Of a stretch of DNA of 64,000 bases, positions 27,568 to 36,689 are shown piece by piece (position 1 is the first letter of the stretch; the number at the start of each line of letters is the position of its first letter). The position numbers and the translations under genes were made by a program. Where the stretch lies: NCBI RefSeq assembly GCF_022012305.1, contig NZ_JAKLTM010000004.1:310001-374000 (forward strand). Direction: 5' to 3'. The DNA is from Ramlibacter paludis (lineage in GTDB: Bacteria; Pseudomonadota; Gammaproteobacteria; Burkholderiales; Burkholderiaceae_C). The notes beneath the pieces are model-generated. The model was given only the letters and a program-made list of their open reading frames with translations, searched no databases and was not told the DNA's origin.

Positions 27568-29946
27568 TCAGCGCTTCTTGTCGATCGAGTTCTTGAGCGC
27601 CGCCTGCGCGACCTGGTCGAGCGCCTCGTCGACCACCGGCCGGTCGGCCACCACCTTCAGCTGGCCGTTGCCGCGCAGCTTGTCGAGCGTGCGGCGGGAC
27701 ATCGAGTGCGCGGCGCCGCCGATCGAGGTGAACATGAAGAGGGTCGAGTGCGGGCTGCACCAGGTGAGCTGGGCGCGCACCCACTGGCCCTTGATCTCGA
27801 TCTCGGCCCAGGTGCCGATGCGCAGGTCGTCGCGCGGCAGGTCCGGCAGCGGCTCGGCTTCCGAGAGTTCCACCACCTCCACGTCGCCCTGCGGGAAGTC
27901 GTCGGGCGGGGCGGCGGCCGCGGCCGCTGCAGCCTCGGCTTCAGCCGCTGCGGCCGCCGCGGCAGCGTGCGCAGCCGCCTGCCGCGCCCGCGCTTCTTCG
28001 GCCGCGGCCTGCTCGGCCTCCTGCTGCACCGCCTCGGGCGAGGCGACGCGCTCGGTTTCCATGTCGGGGCCGGAGTCGACGTAACCGGACTCCTGTGCCT
28101 CGTTCTCGTCCAGCCACATCTGGATCTCGTCCTGCGCGCTGTCGCTGAACTGCGACTCTTCCGCCCAGACCGAATCGGCCGCCTCGCGCGCGGCCTTGGC
28201 CTCCGGCACGTCGCGGCCGTCCTGCACGGCGGCGCGGTGCAGGGTGATCAGGTGGTCGAAGAAGCGCTGCGTCAGCTCCGGCGGATAGCCGATGCCCTGC
28301 AGGCCCTCGCGCAGGCGCTGCAGCAGGCCCGGGATCATCTGCACCAGCCGGCGCGCGCGGCCCTTCTGCGCGGCGCTCTTCTGCACGCTCCAGATCAGGT
28401 CTTCCACCAGCTGGCGGTAGCCGAAGGGGTCGGACGAGCCGTCGGCGCAACTGAGCTGCGCCTCGGCCACGACCTGCGCCCAGGCGTTCTTCAGGAAGTC
28501 GCCGATGAAGTCGGCGACGTCGAGGCCCTGCAGCATCTGCGCGAAATCGGCGGCGAGCTTCTGGGCCAGCAGGTTGCGCTGCTCGGCGTGCAGCAGCGCC
28601 CGGGCGGCCTCCTCGCGGCGCTGCTTGGCGCCCACGTCCTGGCCGGACCATTCGTTTTCCAGCTCGTCCAGCATTTCGCCGAAGGTGTCGGCGTCGATCA
28701 CCTTGCTGGTGAGCCAGCGGCTGGTCTTGTCGAGCGTGGCTTCGAAGCGGGCCCAGCCCGGGTCCTGCTCGGAGCTGAAGGCCAGGCTGCGCTGCGTGAT
28801 GCGATCGAGCAGCTGCCGCGCCGGATGGTTGCGGTCGCTGAAGAAGCGCGAATCCTGCTCGGTCAGCCGATGCACGGCCGGCTCGAACTTCTTGAGCTGC
28901 TTCTTCAGCTGCGGCAGCAGGCGGCGGTCGTCGCCCAGGTTGTCGAACATGAGCCGCACGACTTCTTCGCCCAGCTGCTGGCCGATGCGTGGCGACTCCT
29001 TGGGCGGGGCGGCCATCTCGGCCAGCATGTCCACCGGCTGGGCCGGCGCCGCCGCGGGCTTGGGCCTTTGCTCCAGCCGCTTGACGAGCTCGTCGGCCTT
29101 CTTCAGTTCCTGCAGCATCGACATCGACGCCGGCACGGTGTGCATGAAGTCGGCCTTCTTCGGCTGGTCGAAATCGCCCGTGAGCAGCTTGCGCAGGCGG
29201 TCCAGGGTCAGCAGGGTCTTGGCGGCGGTGTCCGTCACGGGCGCGCCACTGGCGCCGGTCGCCTTGTTGATGCGGCCACCCAGCGGCACGGCGGGCTCGA
29301 CCCCGGTGGAGCGCAGCCAGTCGGCCAGTTCGCGGTACAGGCGGCGCAGGTTCACGCCCAGCAGGCCGGCGGCGGGCACGATCAGCACTTCGCGGACCTG
29401 CCCGTCGGGCACGTGTTCGGCCAGGGTGGCCTGCAGCGCGCGCACGAAGACGTCGGGCCGGATCGGATTCAGGCCCGGCTGGATGGTGCGCCAGCCCAGC
29501 ATCGTGCTGACCAGCGCATCCAGCGGCGGCAGGGCATCGTCGACCGAATGCGCCACCTCCTGCTGGGCCCGCGCCACTTCGATGCTCTGGTCGAGATCCT
29601 CGTCCTCGAACAGCTGCAGGTCCTGGAAGCGCAGCGTCTCGGTGGGCTGCTGGTCCTTGCCGCCGCCTTCATAGACGAGGCGGGTGAGTTCCTTGACGAA
29701 GCTGGCGCTGACCGCGGCCGACTTCTCGTTGAGGCCCTGCACGGTCTGCTTGATGTCGGCGCGCTGGAAGGACTGGATGCGGCGGGCCCCCGCGGCCACG
29801 GCGCCCTGCTCCAGGCCCTGCAGGACGCCCAGGAACAGCGGCTCCGCCTGTTGCAGCATGGCGGCCAGGCAGTCGTTCAGCGTCGGCTGCAAGGCGGTGG
29901 GATCGTCGGAGACGCCCACCCGGAGCTTCATCTTCGAGGTGGCCAT
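27568..29946 (-). CDS. DUF1631 family protein (copy B, upstream of ettA)
   Basis: 792 residues. Same family as the gene at 23679-25757: it shares [25 protein letters not shown], the [12 protein letters not shown] region and the C-terminal PilZ-like block [21 protein letters not shown]. It differs by a long alanine/glutamate-rich, probably coiled-coil or flexible segment before the C-terminal domain (about 655-700). The PilZ RxxxR and (D/N)xSxxG signature is not obvious, so cyclic di-GMP binding cannot be claimed. The start ATG at 29946 gives [13 protein letters not shown]. It precedes ettA by 58 bases. Confidence 0.85.
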   Translation of the reverse strand: MATSKMKLRVGVSDDPTALQPTLNDCLAAMLQQAEPLFLGVLQGLEQGAVAAGARRIQSFQRADIKQTVQGLNEKSAAVSASFVKELTRLVYEGGGKDQQPTETLRFQDLQLFEDEDLDQSIEVARAQQEVAHSVDDALPPLDALVSTMLGWRTIQPGLNPIRPDVFVRALQATLAEHVPDGQVREVLIVPAAGLLGVNLRRLYRELADWLRSTGVEPAVPLGGRINKATGASGAPVTDTAAKTLLTLDRLRKLLTGDFDQPKKADFMHTVPASMSMLQELKKADELVKRLEQRPKPAAAPAQPVDMLAEMAAPPKESPRIGQQLGEEVVRLMFDNLGDDRRLLPQLKKQLKKFEPAVHRLTEQDSRFFSDRNHPARQLLDRITQRSLAFSSEQDPGWARFEATLDKTSRWLTSKVIDADTFGEMLDELENEWSGQDVGAKQRREEAARALLHAEQRNLLAQKLAADFAQMLQGLDVADFIGDFLKNAWAQVVAEAQLSCADGSSDPFGYRQLVEDLIWSVQKSAAQKGRARRLVQMIPGLLQRLREGLQGIGYPPELTQRFFDHLITLHRAAVQDGRDVPEAKAAREAADSVWAEESQFSDSAQDEIQMWLDENEAQESGYVDSGPDMETERVASPEAVQQEAEQAAAEEARARQAAAHAAAAAAAAEAEAAAAAAAAPPDDFPQGDVEVVELSEAEPLPDLPRDDLRIGTWAEIEIKGQWVRAQLTWCSPHSTLFMFTSIGGAAHSMSRRTLDKLRGNGQLKVVADRPVVDEALDQVAQAALKNSIDKKR

Positions 29947-30285
29947 GGGTCTTATGGGTTACGGCCCATTATGGGACTGGGCGCGCGGTGTCAACATTTT
30001 CCGCCGCCGTACGGCCGCGTAGCGGGGGCGAGCGGCACGCTGTGGCAGCGCGCTGACACGGTTCGGCACGTCCGGCCGATCCATGCGACAATAGGGGCTC
30101 TTGCGACGCTCCAGTTGCCCGCAAGCTCAGCGTTTCCGCTGGGGACGAAGCTGGTCCGCCACCCAAGAAAATGGCGCGTCCGCTGGCTCCCGCCACCAAA
30201 ACCTTCATCTGCCTCCACTGGATCCGGCTGCTCTTTGCCCGGAACGGCCGATGCCCCAGCGCCCGGGAAGGCGCTTATCCACTTA
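29947..30285. other. Intergenic region between DUF1631 copy B and rhlE
   Basis: 339 bases that separate divergent genes. The plus frame is open through this stretch, but it has no recognisable protein similarity and no ribosome binding site, and I treat it as leader. A GACAAT hexamer at 30087-30092 is a possible -10 for rhlE with no convincing -35. I see no other structured element. Confidence 0.4.
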
Positions 30286-32058
30286 ATGACTTTTGATGAA
30301 CTGAATCTCGCCCCGGCCATCCTGAAGGCCGTGCACGAGCAAGGCTACGAAACCCCCACCCCGATCCAGGCCCAGGCGATTCCCGCCGTGCTCGAGGGCC
30401 ACGACCTCCTCGCCGGCGCCCAGACCGGCACCGGCAAGACGGCTGCGTTCACGCTGCCGATGCTGCACAAGCTCACCAAGGGCCAGGTCAAGACCAACAA
30501 GTTCGGCAAGGACGGCGTTGCCGCCCTGGTGCTCACCCCCACGCGCGAACTCGCCGCGCAGGTGGAAGAGTCCATCCGCACCTACGGCAAGTACCTGCCG
30601 CTCACCTCCACGGTGATCTTCGGCGGCGTGGGCATGAACCCGCAGATCGACCGCATCAAGAAGGGCGTCGACATCCTGGTGGCGACGCCGGGCCGCCTGC
30701 TCGACCTGCAGCAGCAGGGCCACCTGGACCTGTCCACCGTGGAAATGCTGGTGCTCGACGAAGCCGACCGCATGCTGGACATGGGCTTCCTGCCCGACGT
30801 GAAGAAGATCCTGGCGCTGGTGCCCAGGGACAAGCAGAGCCTGCTGTTCTCGGCCACCTTCAGCGACGAGATCCGCGACCTGGCCCACACCCTGCTGAAG
30901 AACCCGCAGAGCATCCAGGTCACGCCGCGCAACACCACCGTGCAGCGCATCACCCAGGTGGTGCACCCGGTGGGCCGCGGCAAGAAGAAGGAACTGCTGG
31001 CGCACGTGATCAAGGAGCACAACTGGTCGCAGGTGCTGGTGTTCACGCGCACCAAGTTCGGCGCCAACAACGTCGCCGAGTACCTGGCCAAGCACGGCAT
31101 CAGCGCGATGGCGCTGCACGGCAACAAGAGCCAGACCGCGCGCACGCAGGCGCTGGCCGGCTTCAAGAGCGGCGACATCCGCGCCCTGGTGGCGACCGAC
31201 ATCGCCGCCCGCGGCATCGACATCGACGAACTGCCGCACGTGGTGAACTACGAGATCCCCAACGTGCCGGAAGACTACGTGCACCGCATCGGCCGCACCG
31301 GCCGCGCGGGCAACGACGGCGCCGCCGTCAGCCTGGTGTGCCTGGACGAGGAAGGCTTCATGCAGGAGATCGAGCGCTTCACCAAGCAGCAGATCGCCGT
31401 GCAGGAAGTGCCGGGCTTCGGCCCCGAAGCCGGCGAGCAGGCCGAGCCCATCGCCATGGGCCGCCAGGTCCTGTGGGGCGGCAAGGGCCGTCCGCCTTCG
31501 CGCGACGTGCTCAATGCCGCGGCGAAGGCCGCGCGCAGCGAGATGATGCAGCGCATCCGCGAGAACAAGGAAAAGTCCGGCGGCTCCGGCCGTGGCGGCC
31601 GCGGCGGCAATGGCCAGGGCCAGCGCAATGGCGACGGCCAGCAGGCCCGCGGCGCCAACGGTGGCGGCAATGGTGGTGGCGGCAATGGCCGCCGCCAGCA
31701 GCCGCAAGGCGAAGGCGCCCAGGCGCGTCCGCCGCGCCAGCAGAATGGCGCCGGCGGCAACGGCCACCGCAATGGCAACGGCAACGGCAATGGCGCTTCG
31801 CAGCGTCCGCCGCAGCCGCGCCGCGACGACGAGCAGCAACCCCGCGAAGGAGCGCACAATAGCCGCAGCCCCTTCGTCGTGAGGGAACCGGTTCAACGAA
31901 GCACCGATGGACAACCCGATCCGCTCCGCACCAGTGTCGACAGCATGGCCAAGAACGGACGCCGCGGCGGCGGCGGGGGCGGGCGCCCGAACCGTGGCGG
32001 TGGCGGGGGCTACGGGTCTCGTGGGCAGGGCAATCCTCCAAGGACTTTTGGCCGATGA
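30286..32058 (+). CDS. rhlE: DEAD-box RNA helicase RhlE
   Basis: 590 residues. N-terminal Q motif [12 protein letters not shown], motif I AQTGTGKT (45-52), DEAD (158-161) in [16 protein letters not shown] (189-191) and [10 protein letters not shown] near residue 330 give a complete helicase core. The C-terminal tail (about 410-590) is low complexity, rich in Gly, Asn, Arg and Gln, typical of RhlE-type RNA-binding tails, and ends in an RGG-like GGG/RPNR stretch and TFGR. RhlE remodels RNA in ribosome assembly, RNA decay and cold adaptation. The ATG at 30286 is the family start. The last 150 bases overlap the next gene in another frame. Confidence 0.93.
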   Translation: MTFDELNLAPAILKAVHEQGYETPTPIQAQAIPAVLEGHDLLAGAQTGTGKTAAFTLPMLHKLTKGQVKTNKFGKDGVAALVLTPTRELAAQVEESIRTYGKYLPLTSTVIFGGVGMNPQIDRIKKGVDILVATPGRLLDLQQQGHLDLSTVEMLVLDEADRMLDMGFLPDVKKILALVPRDKQSLLFSATFSDEIRDLAHTLLKNPQSIQVTPRNTTVQRITQVVHPVGRGKKKELLAHVIKEHNWSQVLVFTRTKFGANNVAEYLAKHGISAMALHGNKSQTARTQALAGFKSGDIRALVATDIAARGIDIDELPHVVNYEIPNVPEDYVHRIGRTGRAGNDGAAVSLVCLDEEGFMQEIERFTKQQIAVQEVPGFGPEAGEQAEPIAMGRQVLWGGKGRPPSRDVLNAAAKAARSEMMQRIRENKEKSGGSGRGGRGGNGQGQRNGDGQQARGANGGGNGGGGNGRRQQPQGEGAQARPPRQQNGAGGNGHRNGNGNGNGASQRPPQPRRDDEQQPREGAHNSRSPFVVREPVQRSTDGQPDPLRTSVDSMAKNGRRGGGGGGRPNRGGGGGYGSRGQGNPPRTFGR

Positions 32059-32638
32059 CGGCATAGCGGCGGTCCATGTCCTGGGCCGCCGCGCCCCGCA
32101 GCTGCAACACGCCAAGCTGCATTTCCACCAAGTCGAATTTTCCGACCCGGCGGCGCTGAAGGCGCTGCCGCCGCTGGACGAGGTCTACCTCGCCCTCGGC
32201 ACCACCATCAAGGTGGCCGGCAGCCAGCCGGCCTTTCGCGCCGTCGATTTCGACGCCAACTACGCCGTCGCCCGGGCGGCCCGCGCCGCCGGCGCGCGCC
32301 ATGCGGGCGTGGTGAGCGCGATGGGCGCCGACGCCCGCTCCCGCATCTTCTACAACCGCGTCAAGGGCGAGCTCGAGGAAGCGCTGGGCGCGATGGGCTT
32401 CGAAGGCCTGGTGATCGCCCGGCCGTCCTTCCTGGCCGGCGACCGCGAATCCCTCGGCCAGCCCGTGCGCGGCGGCGAGAAGCTCGCGCTGCGCGTGAGC
32501 CAGTGGCTCAAGCCGCTGATCCCCGCCAACTACCGTTCCATTGCCGCCCAGGACGTGGCCGGCGCGCTGTTGCGGCACGTGCCGCAGTCGCGCGGCCGGC
32601 TGGTGCTGTCTTCAGGCGTGATGCAGCGCGGCGCCTAG
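31907..32638 (+). CDS. TIP30/HTATIP2-like NAD(P)-binding protein
   Basis: Up to 243 residues of an atypical SDR. The glycine-rich dinucleotide motif [15 protein letters not shown] lies at the N-terminus. [22 protein letters not shown] and the [12 protein letters not shown] segment (Tyr and Lys of the active site) are typical of TIP30/YbjT-like oxidoreductases. Start uncertain: ATG 31907 overlaps rhlE by 152 bases; GTG 31994, right at the dinucleotide motif, still overlaps by 65. Either way the cofactor motif is encoded inside the rhlE tail in another frame. Physiological substrate unknown. Confidence 0.8.
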   Translation: MDNPIRSAPVSTAWPRTDAAAAAGAGARTVAVAGATGLVGRAILQGLLADDGIAAVHVLGRRAPQLQHAKLHFHQVEFSDPAALKALPPLDEVYLALGTTIKVAGSQPAFRAVDFDANYAVARAARAAGARHAGVVSAMGADARSRIFYNRVKGELEEALGAMGFEGLVIARPSFLAGDRESLGQPVRGGEKLALRVSQWLKPLIPANYRSIAAQDVAGALLRHVPQSRGRLVLSSGVMQRGA

Positions 32639-32648
32639 GAGCCTGGGC

Positions 32649-33428
32649 TCAGGAAAGGCGGCGCGGTCCCCGGGCGGGCGCGCCCTTGGGCCGGGAATCG
32701 CGCAGGCGGCTGATGCCGCGCTGCATGGCCGGCGCCAGCACGTTCCAGTGCAGCAGCCGCGCGAAGCGGCTGCGCAGCGCGCGGTAGGCGTGCGAATCGA
32801 CGAACTCCCCCGGGTCCTGGTACACGCCCAGGTCGTCCAGCACCATCGGGTCCTCGTGGGTGGCGCGGCCGCCGACGAAGGAGTGCTCGTAGCCGTCCCA
32901 CAGCATGGCACCGCCGACGTGGACGCCGAAGCCGTAATCCCAACCCCGCTCCTTCAGCCGCTGGCGCGCAGCCGCCATGTAGGCGGCGTCGAAGATGTAG
33001 GTGTCGGTGCGCAGCCAGCGGCCGTGCAGCCAGATCTCCGCCAGCGGGCGCGCCGCCTTGCGCACCCGGGTCGTCAGCCCGCGCAGGATGTCGCCGCTCA
33101 CCAGCACGTAGCGCAGGCGCGCCGGGATGCCGGCGGCGCGCAGCATCGCCACCAGCAGCGTGGCCTTGTCGGTGGCATCGCCGTGCCCGGAATCGATCAC
33201 CTCGCGCGCGGTGCGCAGGCGCAGCTTCACCCGCTTGGTCAAGGGCATGCGCTTGACGAAGCCGTACACCGCCAGGGCCTTCTCGCGCTCGGTCTTGGAA
33301 AGCTGCGTGAGCGCGCGCACCCGCAAGCGCAGCTTGGGGTCTTCCAGGTCGATCAGCGAAGAGGCGCCCAGCCAGAGCGAGGGAAGGTCTTCCTCGACCG
33401 CCGGCTGCGAGGCAGGGGAGTTCAACAC
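32649..33428 (-). CDS. Transglutaminase-like fold protein lacking catalytic Cys and His
   Basis: 259 residues. The core matches the bacterial transglutaminase-like family around GHGDATDKATLLVAMLRAAG and IPARLRYV, then AEIWLHGRWLRTDTYIFD. At the usual nucleophile position (consensus G-x-C) the sequence has A85-T86, and the usual histidine before the E-W strand is L129; only the Asp (D142) is kept. I infer a non-catalytic binding role. Start GTG 33428. A perfect 14-bp palindrome lies about 80 bases upstream. It is convergent with the TIP30-like gene 11 bases away. Confidence 0.75.
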   Translation of the reverse strand: MLNSPASQPAVEEDLPSLWLGASSLIDLEDPKLRLRVRALTQLSKTEREKALAVYGFVKRMPLTKRVKLRLRTAREVIDSGHGDATDKATLLVAMLRAAGIPARLRYVLVSGDILRGLTTRVRKAARPLAEIWLHGRWLRTDTYIFDAAYMAAARQRLKERGWDYGFGVHVGGAMLWDGYEHSFVGGRATHEDPMVLDDLGVYQDPGEFVDSHAYRALRSRFARLLHWNVLAPAMQRGISRLRDSRPKGAPARGPRRLS

Positions 33429-33510
33429 GTGCGATGCCAGGTCAATGCGGATGGCGGGCGCTGCCGATCGTGAGCGCCGCCGCGTGAACGTCGCGCGCCG
33501 CCCTCAGGGG

Positions 33511-33524
33511 CGAACGATCGTTCG
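33511..33524. promoter_or_regulatory. Perfect 14-bp palindrome CGAACGATCGTTCG, candidate operator
   Basis: Upstream of the transglutaminase-like gene. The shape resembles operators of TetR-type regulators (AACGnnCGTT), but no TetR gene is in the window. Confidence 0.5.
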
Positions 33525-33557
33525 ATTTCCAGGGAATTTTAACTTGGAAGTTCTAAG

Positions 33558-33586
33558 GGGCGCCGCCTAAATCCTTATAGGCGCCC
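33558..33586. other. Hairpin downstream of the DgoR-like gene
   Basis: Arms GGGCGCC and GGCGCCC around a 15-base loop, with an alternative inner stem CGCCTA/TAGGCG. It lies 9 bases after the DgoR-like stop on the minus strand. No T-run follows, so it is at best a weak terminator. Confidence 0.4.
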
Positions 33587-33594
33587 TATCGAAT

Positions 33595-34338
33595 TCAGTA
33601 AGACCTGAGCATTCTTACCGGTTCGTTCAGCCGGGGCAGGCGCTTGCGGCTGGCCAGCACCAGCTCGATGTCGTCGCGCGCGCCGTCGATCAGGACCAGG
33701 ACCGCCTTTTCGGCGCGGGCGGGCTCGTGCGCGATGACCGCGTCGAGCACCGCGCGGTGCAGCGGCAGCGAGTTGCGCGGCCCGTCCTTGCGGCTGGTGG
33801 AGATCTCGAAACTGGTGCGCAGCAGCGCGCCCAGCGCCTTGCTCATCTGCACGATCATGCGGTTGCGGCAGGCCCGCAGCAGGCCCTGGTGGAAGCGCAG
33901 GTCGCTCGTCACGTAGTCGCCGCCCTCTTCCACCGCCTTGCGCATGCCCTCGAAGGCGGCTTCGATCTCCGCGATGTCTTCCGGCGTGGCGCGTTCGGCC
34001 GCCATGCGCACCGCGGCGGGTTCCACCACGCGGCGCAGGTCCTGCAGGTCGCGCAGGAACTCCGCGGTCAAGCCCGCCTTGGACTGCCACACGATCACGT
34101 CGGGGTCGAACCAGTTCCACTGCTCCGCCGGCAGCACGCGGGTGCCGACCTTGGGTCCGCTGCTCACCAGGCCCTTGGCGATGAGCGACTTCACGGCTTC
34201 CCGCACCACGGTGCGGCTCACGCCCAGTTCCTCGCACAGCATCGGCTCGGGCGGGATCGAACTGCCCGGCGGATAACGGCCGGCGAGGATGGCTTCCCCG
34301 AGATGGTCGACCGTGTTGCCGTGGACGTTCTTGATCAT
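33595..34338 (-). CDS. GntR/FadR-family regulator, DgoR-like
   Basis: 247 residues. Winged-helix domain with ELGVSRTVVREAVKSLIAKGLV, then a FadR/FCD domain. The segment RVLPAEQWNWFDPDVIVWQ matches the linker of the E. coli galactonate repressor DgoR and its relatives, and the FCD helices carry LRFHQGLLRACRNRM. It is the last gene of a six-gene operon with an ABC sugar importer, and the opposite arm encodes DgoK/DgoA-type enzymes, so repression of this regulon with a sugar acid or keto-deoxy acid as inducer is inferred. ATG at 34338, 10 bases after the cupin gene. Confidence 0.88.
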   Translation of the reverse strand: MIKNVHGNTVDHLGEAILAGRYPPGSSIPPEPMLCEELGVSRTVVREAVKSLIAKGLVSSGPKVGTRVLPAEQWNWFDPDVIVWQSKAGLTAEFLRDLQDLRRVVEPAAVRMAAERATPEDIAEIEAAFEGMRKAVEEGGDYVTSDLRFHQGLLRACRNRMIVQMSKALGALLRTSFEISTSRKDGPRNSLPLHRAVLDAVIAHEPARAEKAVLVLIDGARDDIELVLASRKRLPRLNEPVRMLRSY

Positions 34339-34348
34339 TGGGTGCGGT

Positions 34349-34732
34349 TCAACCGCGCACGAACAGCGTCTGCAGCGGCTCGCTGCCGGCCTGCGCGCTC
34401 CAGTGCCCGTGCACCTTGGGATCGAAGGCCGCGCCTTCGGGCAGCAGGTCGGCCGAGTGGAAGTGCTGGCCGGGGCCGAAGCTGCGCGTGCTGCCGTCCT
34501 GCAGGCCGATCACCATGGTGCCGCGCAGGATGAACACCCACTGCGGATGCGGCGAGCAATGGAACTGGCTGCGAAAACCCACCGGGCTCTCGCGCAGCTG
34601 GTAGCCGCCCGAGGGCGCCAGCTTCGACAGCATCGATTGCGGCGTGCCTTCGGACAGGGGCACGGCCTCTTCCCGGAAGCGGGCGCGGCCGTCGCTGTCG
34701 GTGAAGAGGACGACCTTGGTGAAGGCGGTCAT
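34349..34732 (-). CDS. Small cupin-domain protein
   Basis: 127 residues with a single cupin barrel. The conserved motif region is HCSPHPQWVFILRGTMVIGL followed by FGPGQHFHSADLLPEG and KVHGHWSA. Histidines H58, H62 and those after GPGQ could bind a divalent metal. The catalytic role is unknown; in a sugar operon a binding or isomerase-like function is possible but not shown. The ATG at 34732 overlaps the ABC ATPase stop (ATGA), so it is translationally coupled to the transporter. Confidence 0.75.
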   Translation of the reverse strand: MTAFTKVVLFTDSDGRARFREEAVPLSEGTPQSMLSKLAPSGGYQLRESPVGFRSQFHCSPHPQWVFILRGTMVIGLQDGSTRSFGPGQHFHSADLLPEGAAFDPKVHGHWSAQAGSEPLQTLFVRG

Positions 34733-35820
34733 TGGACGGTGGCGTTGATGGTGTCGAGGCGCTGGCCGCCGGCGGCGTCGAACACGTGCGTCTTTTCCTC
34801 CGCCACGCCCAGCATCACGGTGTCGTCGGGCTTGGCCGTCGTGCGGCCATGCATGACGATCACCATGTCGGTCGCGCCGACGCGCACCAGCAGTTCGGTC
34901 TCGGCGCCGGTGGGTTCCACCACCACCACCTTGGCCGGAATGCCCTCGCCCGTCAGCGACACGCGGATGTCCGTCGGACGCACGCCGTACTGCACGGCCT
35001 GCCCGTCCTTGCCCTGCGCCTGGTTCTGCGTGGGCCACATCTGGCCCTCGGCCTCGACGAAGCTGCGGCCGTCCCGCATGCGCAGCGTGCCGGGCAGCAC
35101 GTTCATGGAAGGCGAGCCGATGAACTGGGCGACGAACAGGTTGCCCGGCCGGTCGAACAGTTCGAGCGGCGTGCCGATCTGCTCCACGATGCCGTCGTGC
35201 ATCACCACGATGCGGTCGGCCATGGTCATGGCTTCGATCTGGTCGTGCGTGACGTAGACGGTGGTGGTCTTCAGCCGCTGGTGCAGCGCCTTGATCTCGG
35301 CGCGCATCGCCACGCGCAGCTTGGCGTCCAGGTTCGACAGCGGCTCGTCGAACAGGAAGACCTTGGGATCGCGCACGATCGCGCGTCCCATGGCGACGCG
35401 CTGGCGCTGGCCGCCGGAGAGCTCGCGCGGGAAGCGGTCGAGCAGCTGCGTGAGGTTGAGGATGCGCGCGGCATCGTCGACGCGTTGGTTGGTCACGCCC
35501 ATGTCCGCCTTGCGCAGCTTCAGGCTGAAGGCCATGTTGTCGCGCACCGTCATGTGCGGATAGAGCGCGTAGCTCTGGAACACCATCGCGATGTCGCGGT
35601 CCTTGGAGTCCAGGTCGTTGACCACGCGGTTGTCGATGTCGATCTGGCCGCCGCTGATCGGCTCCAGGCCGGCCAGCATGCGCAGCAGCGTGGACTTGCC
35701 GCAGCCCGAGGGCCCGACCAGCACCACGAACTCGCCGTCGGCGATGTCGAAGCTGATGCCGTGGATGATCTTGAACTTGCCGAACGATTTCTCGATGCCG
35801 CGGAAGGAGACGGAAGCCAT
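34729..35820 (-). CDS. ABC sugar transporter ATP-binding protein (UgpC/MalK type)
   Basis: 363 residues. ABC domain with Walker A GPSGCGKST, Q-loop FQSYALYPHMTV, signature LSGGQRQRVAMGRAIVRDP, Walker B FLFDEPLSNLDAKLR and switch H in VTHDQIEAMT. A C-terminal OB/TOBE regulatory domain follows (about 240-363, PSMNVLPGTL and GVRPTDIRV), as in MalK, UgpC and ThuK. It energises the two permeases encoded upstream. ATG at 35820, 17 bases after the second permease. Confidence 0.93.
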   Translation of the reverse strand: MASVSFRGIEKSFGKFKIIHGISFDIADGEFVVLVGPSGCGKSTLLRMLAGLEPISGGQIDIDNRVVNDLDSKDRDIAMVFQSYALYPHMTVRDNMAFSLKLRKADMGVTNQRVDDAARILNLTQLLDRFPRELSGGQRQRVAMGRAIVRDPKVFLFDEPLSNLDAKLRVAMRAEIKALHQRLKTTTVYVTHDQIEAMTMADRIVVMHDGIVEQIGTPLELFDRPGNLFVAQFIGSPSMNVLPGTLRMRDGRSFVEAEGQMWPTQNQAQGKDGQAVQYGVRPTDIRVSLTGEGIPAKVVVVEPTGAETELLVRVGATDMVIVMHGRTTAKPDDTVMLGVAEEKTHVFDAAGGQRLDTINATVQ

Positions 35821-35837
35821 GCGTGATTCCCTGGACG

Positions 35838-36689
35838 TCAGCTCTTGACGGCGCCGGCCGTGAGGCCGCCGACCATGTAGCGCTTGAAGGCGTAGTAGAT
35901 CGCCGCCGGCGGCAGCGCGTAGATGAGGCCGGTGGCCATCAGCAGTTCCCAGGGCGAGTCGTCGGCCGACAGGAAGCTGCCGAGCGCCACGCCCAGCGTG
36001 GTGCTGCGGTCGTTGGACAGCAGCAGGAAGGCGTAGAGGTACTCGTTCCAGGCGAGCAGCAGCGAGTAGGTGCCGACCGCCACCAGCGAGGGCACCATCA
36101 GCGGCAGGTAGACCAGGCGGAACAGCTGCATCGGCGTGGCGCCGTCCATGCGCGCGGCCTCGTCGAGCTCGAAGGGCAGCTTGTCGGACGCCTGCTTCAG
36201 CACCCAGATGCAATAGGGCGACGCGATGGTCACCATCGCCAGGATCAGTGCCCACTGGTTGTTCAGCAGGCCGTAGTTGCCCATCGCCTTGTACATCGGC
36301 ACGGCAAGGAAGGCCGCGGGAATGAAGTACGTGAACAGCGCCAGGTTCATCACCGTGCGGCCGCCCGGCACCTTCAGCCGGCTGATGGCGAAGGCCGCGC
36401 AGGTGGCGACGAACAGGGTCAGGGCACCCACGGTCACCGCGATGAGCACCGAGTTCCACATCTGGATCCAGAAGTGGTTCAGGTAGTGGTGCTCCTGGTT
36501 GAAGACCACCCGGAAGTTCTGCAGCGTGGGGTTCTGCGGCCAGATGCGGCCCGAGGTCGCCTGGTCCTTGCTCGAGATCGAGAACAGGAACAGGTGGTAG
36601 ATCGGGATCATCGTCCAGATGAACACCGGGATGCCGATCAGCAGCAGCTTGGCCTCGGTGGTGACGTCGCGCCAGGTGATGCGCTTCAT
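35838..36689 (-). CDS. Carbohydrate ABC transporter permease (MalG type)
   Basis: 283 residues, about six membrane helices. The cytoplasmic EAA loop reads DEAARMDGATPMQLFRLVYLP, which couples to the ATPase. N-terminus MKRITWRDVTTEAKLLLIGI. The ATG at 36689 overlaps the preceding permease stop. It forms the membrane channel with the MalF-type permease. Confidence 0.92.
   Translation of the reverse strand: MKRITWRDVTTEAKLLLIGIPVFIWTMIPIYHLFLFSISSKDQATSGRIWPQNPTLQNFRVVFNQEHHYLNHFWIQMWNSVLIAVTVGALTLFVATCAAFAISRLKVPGGRTVMNLALFTYFIPAAFLAVPMYKAMGNYGLLNNQWALILAMVTIASPYCIWVLKQASDKLPFELDEAARMDGATPMQLFRLVYLPLMVPSLVAVGTYSLLLAWNEYLYAFLLLSNDRSTTLGVALGSFLSADDSPWELLMATGLIYALPPAAIYYAFKRYMVGGLTAGAVKS

Noticed and set aside
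30087-30092. GACAAT as a confirmed rhlE promoter
   Set aside because: No usable -35 box at 16-18 bases upstream. I could not separate it from chance.
27706-30285. In-frame upstream extension of rhlE, open for more than 800 codons
   Set aside because: It runs antisense through DUF1631 copy B and has no family similarity. The helicase N-terminal Q-motif region begins at 30286, as in known RhlE proteins.
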